Positions 35,426-47,405 of a stretch of DNA of 64,000 bases are shown piece after piece. The position numbers and the translations under genes were made by a program. The DNA lies in the NCBI GenBank assembly GCA_964019055.1, contig OZ025219.1, positions 2,432,166 through 2,496,165 of the forward strand. The letters are read 5' to 3'. Position 1 is the stretch's first letter. Every line of letters begins with the position of its first letter. This stretch comes from Anthopleura xanthogrammica (Eukaryota > Cnidaria > Anthozoa > Actiniaria > Actiniidae). Below the pieces are notes generated by a model. That model was not told where the DNA came from, made no database searches, and worked only from the letters and a program-made list of their open reading frames with translations.

Positions 35426-36245
35426 TTAAAATAACAAAAACAAAAGGGGATTTAGAGTGTAAATTAAAACCTCTGTTGTGTGAGATTAACAAGCGATGAA
35501 GTCATTTCAATCTACGCTTCATTGAATTGGGAAACTTTGAACTGCGCTAAAGTGGCGTGGAATAGCTTGAACCAGCAGGTTATGTCGACCTTTTAATAAA
35601 ACTTTTATAACTGGTTAAAAGTGGCGCCTTTACAGCGCTTGGCTGCAGGAAAAGAATTCTTAATTTCCTCCTTTTATTTAGCTATATTTCTTGTCATGTA
35701 GTCAAGTCAAGATTTCGGTGAAGTTTTAGCTTTTTTAATTTTTTATCGATCTATTAAATATTTTGAAGTAGGAATTAAAGGTCAAAAAAATCATTGAAAA
35801 AATAATTTTAAATCCATTACCGAATAAAAACAATTATTCTTCATTGATGTACTTTTTATTTGTTTACTTTTCTAAGATCATATTTTCCTTTTAAGAAACT
35901 GCCTTCTTATAGAGTAAACAAAATTTTGACCCCAAAAATATTTGTGTCCCCATAAATAGGATCCCCATTCAACAGCTGTTTTTCTTTACAAGTCAAAACA
36001 TCCCATATCATAAATATTTGATATCACCTTCTGATGTGTGTACTCTGAGATAATCGGTCAGTGTTTTGTGACCCGTTTTATGGGCCACCACCAATAGTTT
36101 AGTGGTCTTTACATGTGGAACACTTACTATTCAGCCTTGTGTTGTCTAAAAGCCACGTCGAATTTGCTAGCGAAAGTTTCCGTACGAGAAAGGAGGATTC
36201 TACAGAAAACAAGGACGATTGTTTGATCTTAAAAGAGACAAGAGG
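35426..36245. other. Divergent upstream region between two secreted-protein genes
   Basis: About 0.8 kb between minus-strand and plus-strand cluster members, holding both 5' regions. AT-rich. No TATA box stands out. Confidence 0.4.
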
Positions 36246-39200
36246 ATGGCAAGATTGTCATTATTTTTGTCTGTGTTTGCGTTCATTTTGATCATTGACA
36301 CCGAAGCCAGACCAAACAAAAGGTTTGAAGATGAAGAATACGTTAGTGATATCGTAAAGAAAGGCGATATAACAAAAGGATCAAGTAAGACAGGTTAGTT
36401 AAAACGAAAAAGAACACCTAACGTCCAAAACAGCTTGCACATATTATTTCCAGATATTTAAACTTCAAATTTTTTTGTTTTTCAATTTGAAACAAACTTT
36501 TAAGAAACAAGACTTTATATTTGAAGTATTCACAGTCAACTTGTAATTGCAGACATGAATTTTCATTTTCAGTTTTTTTTGTTTTTTTTTATTATTATTT
36601 TTTATTTTTCATTTATTTATCTAATTTTTGTTGATAAAAAAATTGAAGTAGATGCCAATATCCTAAGCAACAAGACATTATCATAGTAATATAAGATCTT
36701 ATGAACACGTTATAAATCATTTATCACCAACAGCAGCAGATTCAAAGAAAGTCAACAAAAAACAATTTGTGATCGATGCCATTCACCACGGCCCAAACAG
36801 TGGAGATCCTTCCTGGGGAACCACATCTTTGTGGCCTGGACACGGGGTTTTTCCTGGACATGGTTTCGCTGATTCTGTCGGAGCAGGATGGGCGGGCTAT
36901 CCCAGCCTTGGTCAATATAAATCTAAAATAGCAAAGGGCAAGAAACCTGAGGTCAAGTCTTCCGCAGCCCTGAGCAAGCGATGGTGGCCTGGTTATAGTG
37001 GTGGTTGGGGAGGCTGGGGTATGGGTAATACTGGATATCCTGGATGGGGAACAGGGTTTGGACATGGAGGACCAGGGTTTGGATATGGAGGGCCAGGGTT
37101 TGGATATGGAGGGCCAGGGTTTGGCTATGGAGGGCCAGGGTTTGGATATGGAGGACCAGGGTTTGGATATGGTGGCTTCGGTGGATATGGATCTGGTGGA
37201 TTTGGTCATGGGTTTATTCGCTCTGGAATCCCTGCACCAGAAGCTGATATTGTAGGCAATAAGAGATGGTGGCCAGGATATTCAGGAGGTTGGGGTGGAT
37301 GGGGAGTTGGTAATTCAGGGTATCCTGGGTGGGGATCAGGATGGGCCCATGGATGGGCTAACCCTGGCCCTATTGGAAGGGGCGCAGAGCATGGAGTTGC
37401 AGGCCACGGATTCTATAGATCAGATATCCCACAGGTACCTGGAGGTGCATCTCCTGTGACGAGAAATTTTGTCGGTGGGTATCATCCCGGAGTATACGGA
37501 TGGGGAGGTGCAGCCTACGGAGGTTATGGACCGGGACTTTACGGTGGCTTATACGGCGGTCCAGGTCCATATGGTGGACCTTTTGCAGGACCATACGAAC
37601 ATGGCCCATTTGGTCCATGGGGATTTGGCGGATTCTACCCTTCTTCATTCCCTAACACCTTCATGGGCGCTGCTGAATTTGGTCCCTTTGGGAACCCTTC
37701 AGGACTTGGTCCCTTCCGTCGTACAAACGTGTCACCAAGGAAACAAAGCAAGAAGGACGAGACCCCTCAAAGTAGGCAGGTGATTGGTTATCATCCTGGG
37801 TGCTATGGATGGGGAGGGGTGGTATATCCAGGCAGTGGATGTGGGTTTGGATATGATGGTTTAGGGTATGGTGGTTATGGTGGTTGTGGTGGTTGTGGTG
37901 GGTGTGGTGGGTGTGGTGGGTGCGGTGGGTGCGGTGGGTGCGGTGGGTGCGGTGGTTGTGGAGGATGTGGCGGTTGCGGCTGCCGATCAAAGACACCCAA
38001 GAAACAAGTCGAAAAAGATGTTCCGGCCAAAACCCGCCAAGAGATCGAAAGCCCAGAGAGTGAAGCTGGCGGACAGAGCTCTTTATTTGGAAACACATTC
38101 GACGGTGCTGGTATGGCAAGCCTTGGAGGAAATGCGGCAACTTCCGCCATTCCTGGAATACAAAACGACCTGACACAGCAGATAGAGAACTCTAAATCAC
38201 AGTTCCCTGAATATTCATCACAATATTCAACAGCAGACAACAACAATCCTGGAGAAATGATCCAGAATTTCAATCTGAGTCCTGAAGGAGAAGGTGAAAA
38301 TCTAGGCGTCACAGGAAACCAACAATCAGATGACGGAAATGGCTTCACGACAATGGGTGCAATGCAATCTAGAAGGACAAACATTCCAAATCAGAAGGGT
38401 GCCAGGGCGACCAAGAAACAATCAGTAGCCTACCCTCTCCCATTTGGACAGAATATAATGCCCTTTTATAATACATTGCCACATCCATTAGTACCTCTTC
38501 AACATCTTTCTGCTGTAAGTCTTTGTTTACTTTATAAGTACAGTTTTTAATACTTATTTAACTAAGTATGAGTTATATTAAGAGTTTTCGTATTTAGAGT
38601 TTTGTTTTCCCTTGGGAGTGTAGTCTTAGCATGGGAATTTAGTTTCCCCCTACTGCCCTCCTGTAACCACTTGCTCTACTTATCTATTTATTTTCATTCG
38701 TAATTGGTTACAAATAGTGATTAAAGATTAAAGGTTAAAGACGTCATTATAGTATGACGTCATCATGTTTTTAATGTTAACGTGACTGGGACACCATTTG
38801 ATGTTAACCTTTTCTTGATATTTCTAACTTCTTTTCTTGATATTTCTGTCCCATGAGGTACACCTAAACTTTTAATGCACAGTACAATCCAGTATATATT
38901 AATTATATATGACGTCATTGCGTAGTGACGTCATGACACTGAAATGATAGTCATGATAGTGACAGCTTCCTATAGGAAACAAGGCACGTTGCTTAAAGAA
39001 ATACCGACGTTAAATATAGTTAATTTACCTTCACTTTGTACGGCATCATTAACTCTGGCATTATTTTTTATTGTCTAAGGTCCCCCACTATCCCTTGGGG
39101 TACACCGCAGCTTTGATCCCACAGTATCATCCAGCTCACAACATCCACGTTGGATCACCTAACGTTAATGTTGATGTGCAGACAACACGAGAACATGTGG

Positions 39201-42200
39201 CCAAAAATCCTGATAAAGAAGAGAAGGTAGGTGTTTGTTTACCGTCTTCATCGCTTGCCTGACCGTACATCAAGCTCTAATCAATTTTCGATTTTATTTT
39301 TAATACCATTTTTGCAATACTTGATATCATGAACTGACCATGAAACTTCGCCTACTTACTAATACCTAACCTCCTTTGCAGACGTTCTTAGGGTCGTCAC
39401 GTCACGCAACGTTTCTCTCAGAGAAGTATTGCGTGACGACCCTAAGAGCGTCTGCGTAGGAGGCTAACTAATACCGCGCTTGGTATCTACATTTCTTGGC
39501 TTCACTTTTGCACAAAATGACATGGCCACATTGACCGGTTGAAGCAAAAGGCCATTTCAAGCAACAACTCTGGCCAATCAATAATCAGCGATGTTTTTTT
39601 TTTTAAATTCAGTCAAAAGGAAAGCTTCGTCGCCTTGTGAGAGATTTGACCGAAGTACTTGAAGAGAGAAGTAAAACAGAGACCAAACGACAACTTCCAC
39701 CGACCCTGTATAGAAGTCAACCCCAGCGCTTCGTGGCACCATCAACTAGGTTGAAAAACTAAGTGTATCTTTTTCTCTTCTAATTTTACATTTTGCTAAA
39801 AGTTTTGCAGGCAAATGATAAATTCTATCATAGAAAAATTTCTTCTTTCAATTGACTTGTTGGTGGCCTGAAATTTTTGATTTGACCAAAATGCCCACGT
39901 ATTCGATTGTATGTAACTGATAAGCAATTCATATCATTTGCTGTTTTTATTGCAAATGATTTTTTACCCCATTTTTCCTCTACCCACCGTTAACGTTGAC
40001 CAAACTGTTTATTTGCCTGAATACCTTTGGCTGAATGTGAAAAATAAGGACTAAAGACCTTGTTGCACGGTGACATCTTTAACGAGCTGAAATTTGTATG
40101 CAACAATGTTCAATGTGAGTCAAATTTCACGAAAAGAGACAACCGGGGAATTCCTTGTGAAACTTACCTTCCAACTGAAGTTTCAACTGTTGAGAGTGAA
40201 ACTCTTTTACAAGGAAAGTTTCACAGAGCTGACGGAACACTTCACACCGTGCAGCTCAACGTAAAAGTCATCTCGCTGTTGCATGCTAGTTTCATCAAAG
40301 GTTCGCTGTGCAACAGGGCTTGCATTGCATTGATATTAACGTTGATTTTATTTCAAAACGTTTCATACCAAACTTTTCATATACGTATACCATGTATTTT
40401 TCCTATTTTAAATCTCATATTTAACCATATATATTCATACTTTTCATATTCTAGCAATGTACATTCCTTTCATACATTTCCTAAAAATATTTTTCACATA
40501 TATTTAATCCAAATATTTTTTATACTCTAGCAATGTACATTTCTTTCATATATCCTCTCCCCCCCCCCCCCCCCCCCCCAATTACGTAACCTTTTTCAAA
40601 AGCAAACGCTGGTAATGTCATGTGACAGCCCTACTTACGACGTGACGTCACATATGACGGTGTTCTCATGGTTACCTATGTTGTAATGTTTTCGAAATGA
40701 CAGCTAATGACAGATATCTCTTATCCACGGGTTTTTCATATCTTTATTTGGATAAATTATTTTCTAGAAGTAAGAAGGAATGTTTTAACGAGAAAAAAAG
40801 GAACTTGCCATTTCGAAAACATTAGAATGAAAAATTGAAAAGAATTTGGAGGCATTAACGTTATGAATGTAAACAAGAAGTAGTTACCATGGAAACATTA
40901 AAGTGAAATGAATCAATCAACGAGTCTTTGTATTGATTTTTTCTCGTACAACATTCCTTCTTTCAAGTAGAAAAAGGTTATTTTATAATCCTTGAACCGA
41001 CAACAGGTACTTCAAAAAAAACGTTGTCTAGATAAAAAATTTAGGGTGTCGATTTTTTTAGCAGGAATTTGATTGGTTACATATCGTGCGCCTGCTAGCA
41101 TATAAATAGGAAGAGCCAAATATGGGTGGGCGTACGATGACGACATTTTTGTTTTGGCGGTGCAACATTGCGTGCAACATCACACTAAAATATAAAAATA
41201 TGAACGTCTGTTTTATTATTTTTATAGTTATTTGTATCATCCTCGTAAATTAAACGAAAAAATCGAGATTTTCTCTGATTTGGCTGCTGAAATAGTACTG
41301 AAATCATAATGTTGCATGGATTGTTGCACCGTGTATCTGAGCCTTAACATCACCTTTGCAATGTTCATAAACATTACGTCCACCTATTCTCATGCTGGTG
41401 GAGTTGAATTAGAAATTTTTGGGGGAGGAGAGGGAGGAAGATCCAAATCTAACACGATCCCACGTGTCTAAGGCCCAAGTTTCAAAGAGGTTCGGGAGCT
41501 TACTCTAATGATTTTACGTTGTATCATGTATAGGTATTATGTACCAAACTCTGGGGGAAGACCATATAATGCAAGGTAAGGTGGTAACTGTTTAACATTG
41601 GCATCACGTTGGAAGTGGAAAGGGTTACATCCCAAGGGTCATTCGAAAATTAGAGGGGGACATAACTGCTCACGATTGTAGAATGTTTCCACAAAACCCT
41701 AATATATAACAAAAACCAACACCACTACTAGCAACAACAACAGAGCCAACAAAAGCAACAGTGGCAACAACAACACCGGTAACAAAAACAGTAACAACAA
41801 AACAAGAACAACAACAATAGCAATTGCATCACCAATAACCGCAATGACAGCAGCAACAACAACAACGAAGACGACGAGGACGAGAGCAGCAACAGTAACA
41901 TCATCAACAACATCAGCAACAACACAACACAATACAACACAATTAAAGAAAAGTCGCAACTACAACAATAATTAACAGCAAGAACAATACGCCGTCATGA
42001 CAACATCATCAGCAATACTAAGAGCAACAGCAAAAACTATATAACAACACAATCACAAAAACAGTAAAAACAACAACCGCGCAACAGCAGCAACCATTTA
42101 AATATTCTTGACGTACCATATTCAGTTTTAAAAATGCTGCACGTTCCAAGAGTTAAAATGTTCTTTTATTTTCTAGACCACGATATTACATTCCAAGTGT

Positions 42201-45200
42201 AGCAAACAACGTCATAGGTCAACCACGCGCCAGGTAGGGAAATTCCACTTTCACGGGTGGGGTAGGGGAGAGCGCTCGCCTCTCTTGGGTAGCTTTAGTA
42301 ATTCTAGCAAATTGTGCAAAATTTGGGGTCGCACTCTTATGAAGTTTCTATAATGTTGCAAAACGCTAATAAGGGCTAAAATCTCATTTTAAGCAAAAAC
42401 GTGCAAGTATCTTTGAGTGTCCTTTTTTTAACAAAAGATTACGTCATGTACGGAGCACTCTTAGTTATTGGCTTAGATAATGACAGAGTACGAGTAACAC
42501 ACCAAAAAAGCCTTTACACAGAAGTATCTTTCATTATTTAATCCTTTTTACAGATTTCCAATGCCAAACCAAGCATTATGGCACACCATGCCAAGTCAAG
42601 CATTCCAGAATCGCGCACCTTATACAATGCAGCAGCAAAGTGCAATGCAAGCCATGCAGCGATCTGCCATGAATCAGTTCAGGGATCCTCCTCCATTTAC
42701 CACCAGCCAGATTGCCAGAATGGCAGGAATAAGTGTTCCACTTGCCATCCAGCCAGGTATAGAGCTTGTTGGTATGAAATCCATTTTGACTATCGTAGCA
42801 GATCATTTTCGACACGCGAGCGCTTTAAAAATATCGCAGGCGTAGATATGAAAAAGAGGCATTTTCAGGCAAGATCACGCGCGCTTTTAAAAATATCGCA
42901 GGTCAGATATGAAAAAAAGGCATTTTCGGGCAAGATCACGCGCGCTATTGATTCTGTTCGAAAATGCCTCGAGATCATATCTGCGGCTGCGATATTTTTG
43001 AAAGCGCACGCGCATCTCGAAAATGGTACATTAGTTTAGTTGCTAAATGGCAAACTTTATAGCCGTAGAAAGTCATTATGTAACCAATCATGAGCAAGGC
43101 TTGCATTTCATAAAAATGACTTTTCGAAAAAGAAAAGGTGGGCGTACGATGACGAAATTTGTTTTGGTGGATTGTTATTTAAATTGTCAACCAGAAATCT
43201 GTTGGACGATCCAACAAAGCAAAGTGACAAAAGCTACTGTTAAAATAGTTGGCACGTTAGCATCACAATGGCAATGTTCACCTATCCCGAGAACATTTAA
43301 CCATCGAAGATTACGAAATCAATGGCAAGAATTTAAGAGGACTGCAATATGTTAACTTTCCATAAACAAATTAAAAAAAAAATTATATTCAAAAACGTTA
43401 CACAGCATAAAACTTAGATAAATTATAGGTACATGTAGAACCCAAGAATTAGTGTCTCCATTTATCACTCGATTTTATTTAATCCGAAGGATTAAACAAA
43501 AGAGGCAAACGTACAACAAAGAAGAAGACCAAATCCTCAAAAAGTCAAAAGCGGTTTTTCCTTGCATCTCCATTTGGTGGACAAATGCTTTCAGGAATGC
43601 AACTGGCGCCCGCGATTCCTATGGCTAGTTACGCACCCCAAACGCCTGTCTCCCATGGTCCATTCCTTATTCCCTCAGCAGGTGTACCGGCTGGTATGAA
43701 CCCCATTTTCCATCAACAACTCACTGCTTATCCTGCTGCGGCATTAGCAGAATCCCGTGCACCAATGGGGGTTCCCTATTTTTCGGGCGCTGGCATACCT
43801 CCTCGTCCAAACCCTCTTCCACTTGCTACGTCTGGTATACTGTCTCAAGCAATGCCTGCCGTATCAAGACAAGGTAAGATCCAAACTGGTATCCAATCCT
43901 AAAGCTTTTTATACATAATAGTTAAAGTGGTTGCTTATTCACGCATTGTTTATTCAAGGTGTGCCCAATCAAAACCCTTCATATATAATGCGAAACTGGT
44001 TTTCCTCGCCCATGCAAGAGAGCCAAGCATTCACGGGTCAAGGTAATCATTAACTTGTTTCTTATGAAAAACAGATATAATCAACTGAGGTATCTTGAAG
44101 TATCTTGCAATAGACCCCTTGCAGCACGTCGGAATGCAGCGCAGTTTGATGGGCAAAACAAAATAATTTCAAATTCCTGAGAATTGGAACCTATTGTTGT
44201 GTCCTCCACATCAAGCTGCGTACCGACGTGGTGCAAGGGGTCTATTGAAAGGTGGCAATAGGAAAATTAACAAGGAGAGAAGTAGTGATGAAGTCTGATA
44301 TGATAAGGAAAGCCGGAATGGTAGAATGGACTAGGGGTACGATATGACAAGATGCTCAGTAGGTACTGGGATAGCTGGAATAGGAATTGCAGGGATGGAC
44401 ATGCAGCAGGGATGGTTAGAATACGAATGACAGGACACAACAAGGACAGATGTTTGGTTACGAAATGGCAGACATGTACTCGAATGGTTGTATAGGAATG
44501 ACAGGACACGAATGGTAAAAAAGTATGACAGAACGAAAAAGAGATGGATGGGATAAATGGACCTATACCATTATACACATGTAAAAACTACATCGAGCTG
44601 ATATATGCAAAAAACTTTTTTTGTGAGGCTTGAGATGCATGTACATGATTATTCTGTACATTCTACTGAAATGTCTTGGCTCAAATCTCTTGACAGGATC
44701 CCCAGAATCTAACTTTCAGAGTCCAGAAAACGGTTTATCGTCTATGATTGGTGGTCAAGTGTCGCCTGAACAAACACAACCAAACTTCATCATGCAGCCT
44801 GAGCAACCCATGCAAACTGACCCACAAATGCGTTCTGGTCTGCAAATGCAACCAAGACCACAAATGCAAGCAAGACCACAAATGCCAATACTACAACAAA
44901 GATTTGCGGTAAGTAGACTTCAAATCACTTTCTTATGCCAATTTCAATCGTCGAACTTCACATGAGCCGGACGCATTGAAAACAATGGATAATAAGGCAG
45001 TCTACTTTGATGTCAATAGGTTCGGCTCATGAGAAGATCGACGTTTGAACTGGGCCTTACAGTGTTTTCTAATCACACGCGCAAAATCGTACAATTTGCC
45101 ATCGCGACAAAGAAGGTTTGGGTGGATGTCAATCAAGGCGTTTCTATGACACTGCATGTGCACGCGCCCTTGAAAAAATTGTGTTTTCCGACAATGTCAT

Positions 45201-45414
45201 GGAAACGTTTTGATTGACCTCCACCAGGATCCCATTAATGGAATCCTGACGTCCACCAAAACCCTATTTTGTCTGCATCTCCTAGTGTAACATGCCCTAC
45301 TAGTGCAATTGAAACAAACGTACTCTCTTGTCATTTTTTCCCCAGTCTGTTTTGCGACAGGGATTTGGAAGCAAGAAGTCTGCAGTTCCAAGTAAAAAGA
45401 CGAAGCACCATTGA
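36246..45414 (+). CDS. Large secreted Gly/Trp/Tyr-rich, then Met/Gln/Pro-rich protein (11 exons)
   Basis: Exons are 36246-36393, 36734-38514, 39080-39226, 39613-39749, 41534-41575, 42177-42233, 42554-42756, 43490-43873, 43959-44042, 44697-44908 and 45346-45414. Phases agree at every junction and give 1087 aa. It has a signal peptide (MARLSLFLSVFAFILIIDTEA) and a charged segment. Two modules start KRWWPGYSGGWGGWG (about residues 131 and 226), the first followed by a GPGFGYG repeat. GYHPG(V/C)YGWGG occurs twice, and about eleven GGC units at about 432-465. The C-terminal half is Gln/Ser, then Pro/Met/Gln-rich (PRPQMQARPQM) with a Lys-rich end. Small exons 5 and 6 each end in a split Arg codon and encode related YYVPNSGGRP and YYIPSVANN. 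Exon 4 may instead read on to a stop at 39762 (donor AG|GTTGAA is weak), giving a shorter isoform. Exon 8 could start at 43595. Probably an extracellular structural or adhesive protein. Confidence 0.72.
39366..39472. mobile_element. Foldback element in intron 3 of the large Gly-rich gene
   Basis: Arms GCAGACGTTCTTAGGGTCGT and ACGACCCTAAGAGCGTCTGC, with CACGCAA/TTGCGTG inside and CCTCC/GGAGG outside. Confidence 0.85.
39750..41533. other. Intron 4 of the large Gly-rich gene: repeats
   Basis: About 1.8 kb. 40060-40320 has short inverted ends (TTGTTGCAC and GTGCAACAGGG) and may be a decayed foldback. 40559-40579 is a run of 21 C. The open frame at 40060 has no signal or splice support. Confidence 0.45.
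41700..42090. repeat. CAA/CAG-rich simple repeat
   Basis: Imperfect AAC/ACA/GCA trinucleotides in intron 5 of the large Gly-rich gene. Confidence 0.85.
42785..43030. repeat. Tandem and inverted repeat in intron 7
   Basis: Two direct copies of AAAAATATCGCAGG..AGATATGAAAAA..GGCATTTTC are followed by an inverted copy with GAAAATGCCTCGAGATCATA. Confidence 0.7.
44109..44246. mobile_element. Foldback MITE (TAGACC family, copy 3)
   Basis: Full-length copy in intron 9 of the large Gly-rich gene. Starts AATAGACCCCTTGCAGCACG and ends GGTGCAAGGGGTCTATT. Confidence 0.88.
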
Positions 45415-45571
45415 TAGAAATAGCAAAAGAATAATATATATAACATATTCATAGCCAAAAATTATACTCACATAAAATATCACTACTGAATCACTCCGAG
45501 TTGGAGGAAGAAAGTTGACACATTTCGTCATGAAACACGAATGAATATGTTTTAGTTCAAAATGATTTATT

Positions 45572-45577
45572 AATAAA
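45572..45577 (+). promoter_or_regulatory. Poly(A) signal of the large Gly-rich gene
   Basis: AATAAA, 158 bases after the stop codon at 45414. Confidence 0.55.
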
Positions 45578-45601
45578 ATGCATATCTTTAAGAGTAGCCA
45601 A

Positions 45602-45981
45602 TGCATAGAGCGCTTTTCGTATGAGTGGGAAATATACTGAGTTACTTCACGTATTCAGTCTCAAATAGTAGCGAACCAATCACCGTCGCAGCAGTTTTCC
45701 CAGTGGAATTAAAATCTTGTCCCACAAACAACTACACAGTATCTGTTTTAAAGAATACTACAAGGATTACGAGGCAATTTATTTTTTTATACACGACATT
45801 AAACAATTTTTCCGCGATCAGGGTTTTTCTGAGATATCCTTGCTAATATTTGTACGTTAGGCTTGTGGGACATGGCAACGGTCACTAAGTGGATTTTCTT
45901 CCCATACTTCATCCAATCACTGCACAACGGCACAAATATACTTTTGTCGCATCATTACCCACTCATACGAAAGACGCTCTA
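45602..45981. mobile_element. Foldback element (about 380 bp)
   Basis: Ends ATAGAGCGCTTTTCGTATGA with GTGGG, and CCCACTCATACGAAAGACGC with TCTATT. The interior is not strongly inverted. Confidence 0.75.
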
Positions 45982-46199
45982 TTAATATCATTGGCTAGTA
46001 TCATCTTATGCACAATGTAACTTGTATGGATTCGACAGGGTGCATCGTGTTGCATCGTTTACCAATGAAATAAAACTTATGTTTGGTATAAAGTAGTATG
46101 TCACTCGTTTTCTCCTAGAATCTTAAACCTTCACGACTGTTTCTTAAGGTGAATCACTACTTAAGCAGAAATGTGATTTGAATGTTCCCTTCTATAATT

Positions 46200-46330
46200 A
46201 TAAGTTATCTTGGATGGGAGGCTAACATGAAACACAAAAGAAATCACACTTTTTCTCGGTCGAATTTGTGGCATTTCTTTTGTGTTCCATATTCACATGT
46301 TAGCCTAACATTCAAGATGATTTTGAGAAG
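46200..46330. mobile_element. Foldback element
   Basis: Arms GGAGGCTAACATGAAACACA with AAAGAAAT, and ATTTCTTTTGTGTTCCATAT with ACATGTTAGCC. Confidence 0.75.
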
Positions 46331-46417
46331 GGTGCATTGACTCTTCTAAGTACGGACACCAGAGTCAAAGGACGGGATAATGCGTTTGGATTGCTCACAA
46401 GTTTAACCAATTTGGTC

Positions 46418-46562
46418 TTCCACTTCTCTGCCCATGCAAACCCTTTCTTGTAAAGTTAACCAACGAATGGTTAGGTAACATGGATAACGATGAACTCACT
46501 GGGTTATTACTTGTAGATTTTCGTAAAGCGTTTGACCTAGTCAACCAAAAAGCTCTCATGTT
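46418..46562 (+). mobile_element. Non-LTR retrotransposon reverse transcriptase fragment
   Basis: One frame reads KLTNEWLGNMDNDELTG followed by LLLVDFRKAFDLVNQKALM. This matches the G-x-x-LLDFRKAFDxVxHxxL signature of the RT domain in CR1/L2-like LINEs. The piece upstream is degraded, and the frame is cut by the adjoining foldback element at 46562. Confidence 0.8.
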
Positions 46563-46698
46563 ATGTTCCAGCACGTTGGAATGCAGCCCAATTTGGAGGA
46601 CAAAACAAAAGAATTTCAAGAATTTCTCCTGAGAATTGGAAACCTATTGTTTTATCCTCTAAATTGAGCTACATTCCATCGTGCTGCAAGGGGTCTAT
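46563..46698. mobile_element. Foldback MITE (TAGACC family, copy 4)
   Basis: Left end diverged (CCAGCACGTTGGAATGCAG); right end CGTGCTGCAAGGGGTCTATT. It sits at the end of the LINE fragment. Confidence 0.82.
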
Positions 46699-46714
46699 TC
46701 TGCACAGTATCTCT

Positions 46715-46852
46715 CTATAGACCCTTTCAAGTTTACAGCACGTCGGAATGCAGCTCAATTTGGAGAACAATAGGTCTCCAATTCTCAGGAGATTGAAATT
46801 CTTTTGTTTTGTCCTCCAAATTAAGCTGCTTTGACGTCACATGTAAGGAGCA
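46715..46852. mobile_element. Foldback MITE (TAGACC family, copy 5)
   Basis: Starts CTATAGACCCTTTCAAG and contains AGCACGTCGGAATGCAGCTC and TTTTGTCCTCCAAATTAAGC. The right end is degraded. Confidence 0.78.
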
Positions 46853-46949
46853 TTTTTGGAAACGTGTCTTGATATACTAGCTCATCCACTTTTATTTCAT
46901 AATCATCATACCAATGATACAAATAAACAAAAAAATACAACTGGTATCT

Positions 46950-46955
46950 TTTATT
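46950..46955 (-). promoter_or_regulatory. Poly(A) signal of the hydroxylase remnant, copy 1
   Basis: Reads AATAAA on the minus strand in CTCAATAAAAG. The equivalent in copy 2 is 56019-56024. Confidence 0.5.
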
Positions 46956-47270
46956 GAGAAACCTGTAAATTAAAACTATCAACAGATTAAATTAATGAGG
47001 AATTCTTTTCCTTTCAGAAGGTTTGACATTCCTCCAGAACAAGAATATCGAAAGATACCATATATGACAGTCATTTAAAAGATTACATCATCAATCCCTA
47101 TAAAAATGCATGATTGTAGAGCAAATTCTCTCCAAGTATATTAATTGCCAAGTACATATTTAGAGTCTAGAATTGAATATAAAATTTCGATGCATACTGT
47201 ATGCCCTATGATGATTATGTAGCCAATGAACAAAGCGGTACTTTACGAATTCGAAAAAGGGGTTATTACT

Positions 47271-47405
47271 AATAGACCCCTTGCAGCACGTCGGAATGCA
47301 GCTCAGTTTGGAGAAGAAAACAACAGGTTTGCAGTTCTCAAGAGATTGAAACTCTTTTGTTTTGTCCTCCAAATTAAGCTGCTTTGATGTCAAATCAAAA
47401 GGATC
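47271..47405. mobile_element. Foldback MITE (TAGACC family, copy 6) inserted in a hydroxylase exon
   Basis: Starts AATAGACCCCTTGCAGCACG. It lies exactly where the hydroxylase reading frame of copy 1 departs from that of copy 2. A 9-bp direct duplication (TAGCTGATC at 47406-47414 and 47415-47423) borders it. Confidence 0.85.

Noticed and set aside
37661..38384. Minus-strand frames of 169-171 aa, His/Thr or Pro-rich
   Set aside because: Shadows of the GGC-rich part of the large Gly-rich exon.
40060..40530. 156-aa plus-strand frame in intron 4 of the large Gly-rich gene
   Set aside because: No signal peptide at the start, hydrophobic AT-rich end, and short inverted ends suggest a decayed foldback element.
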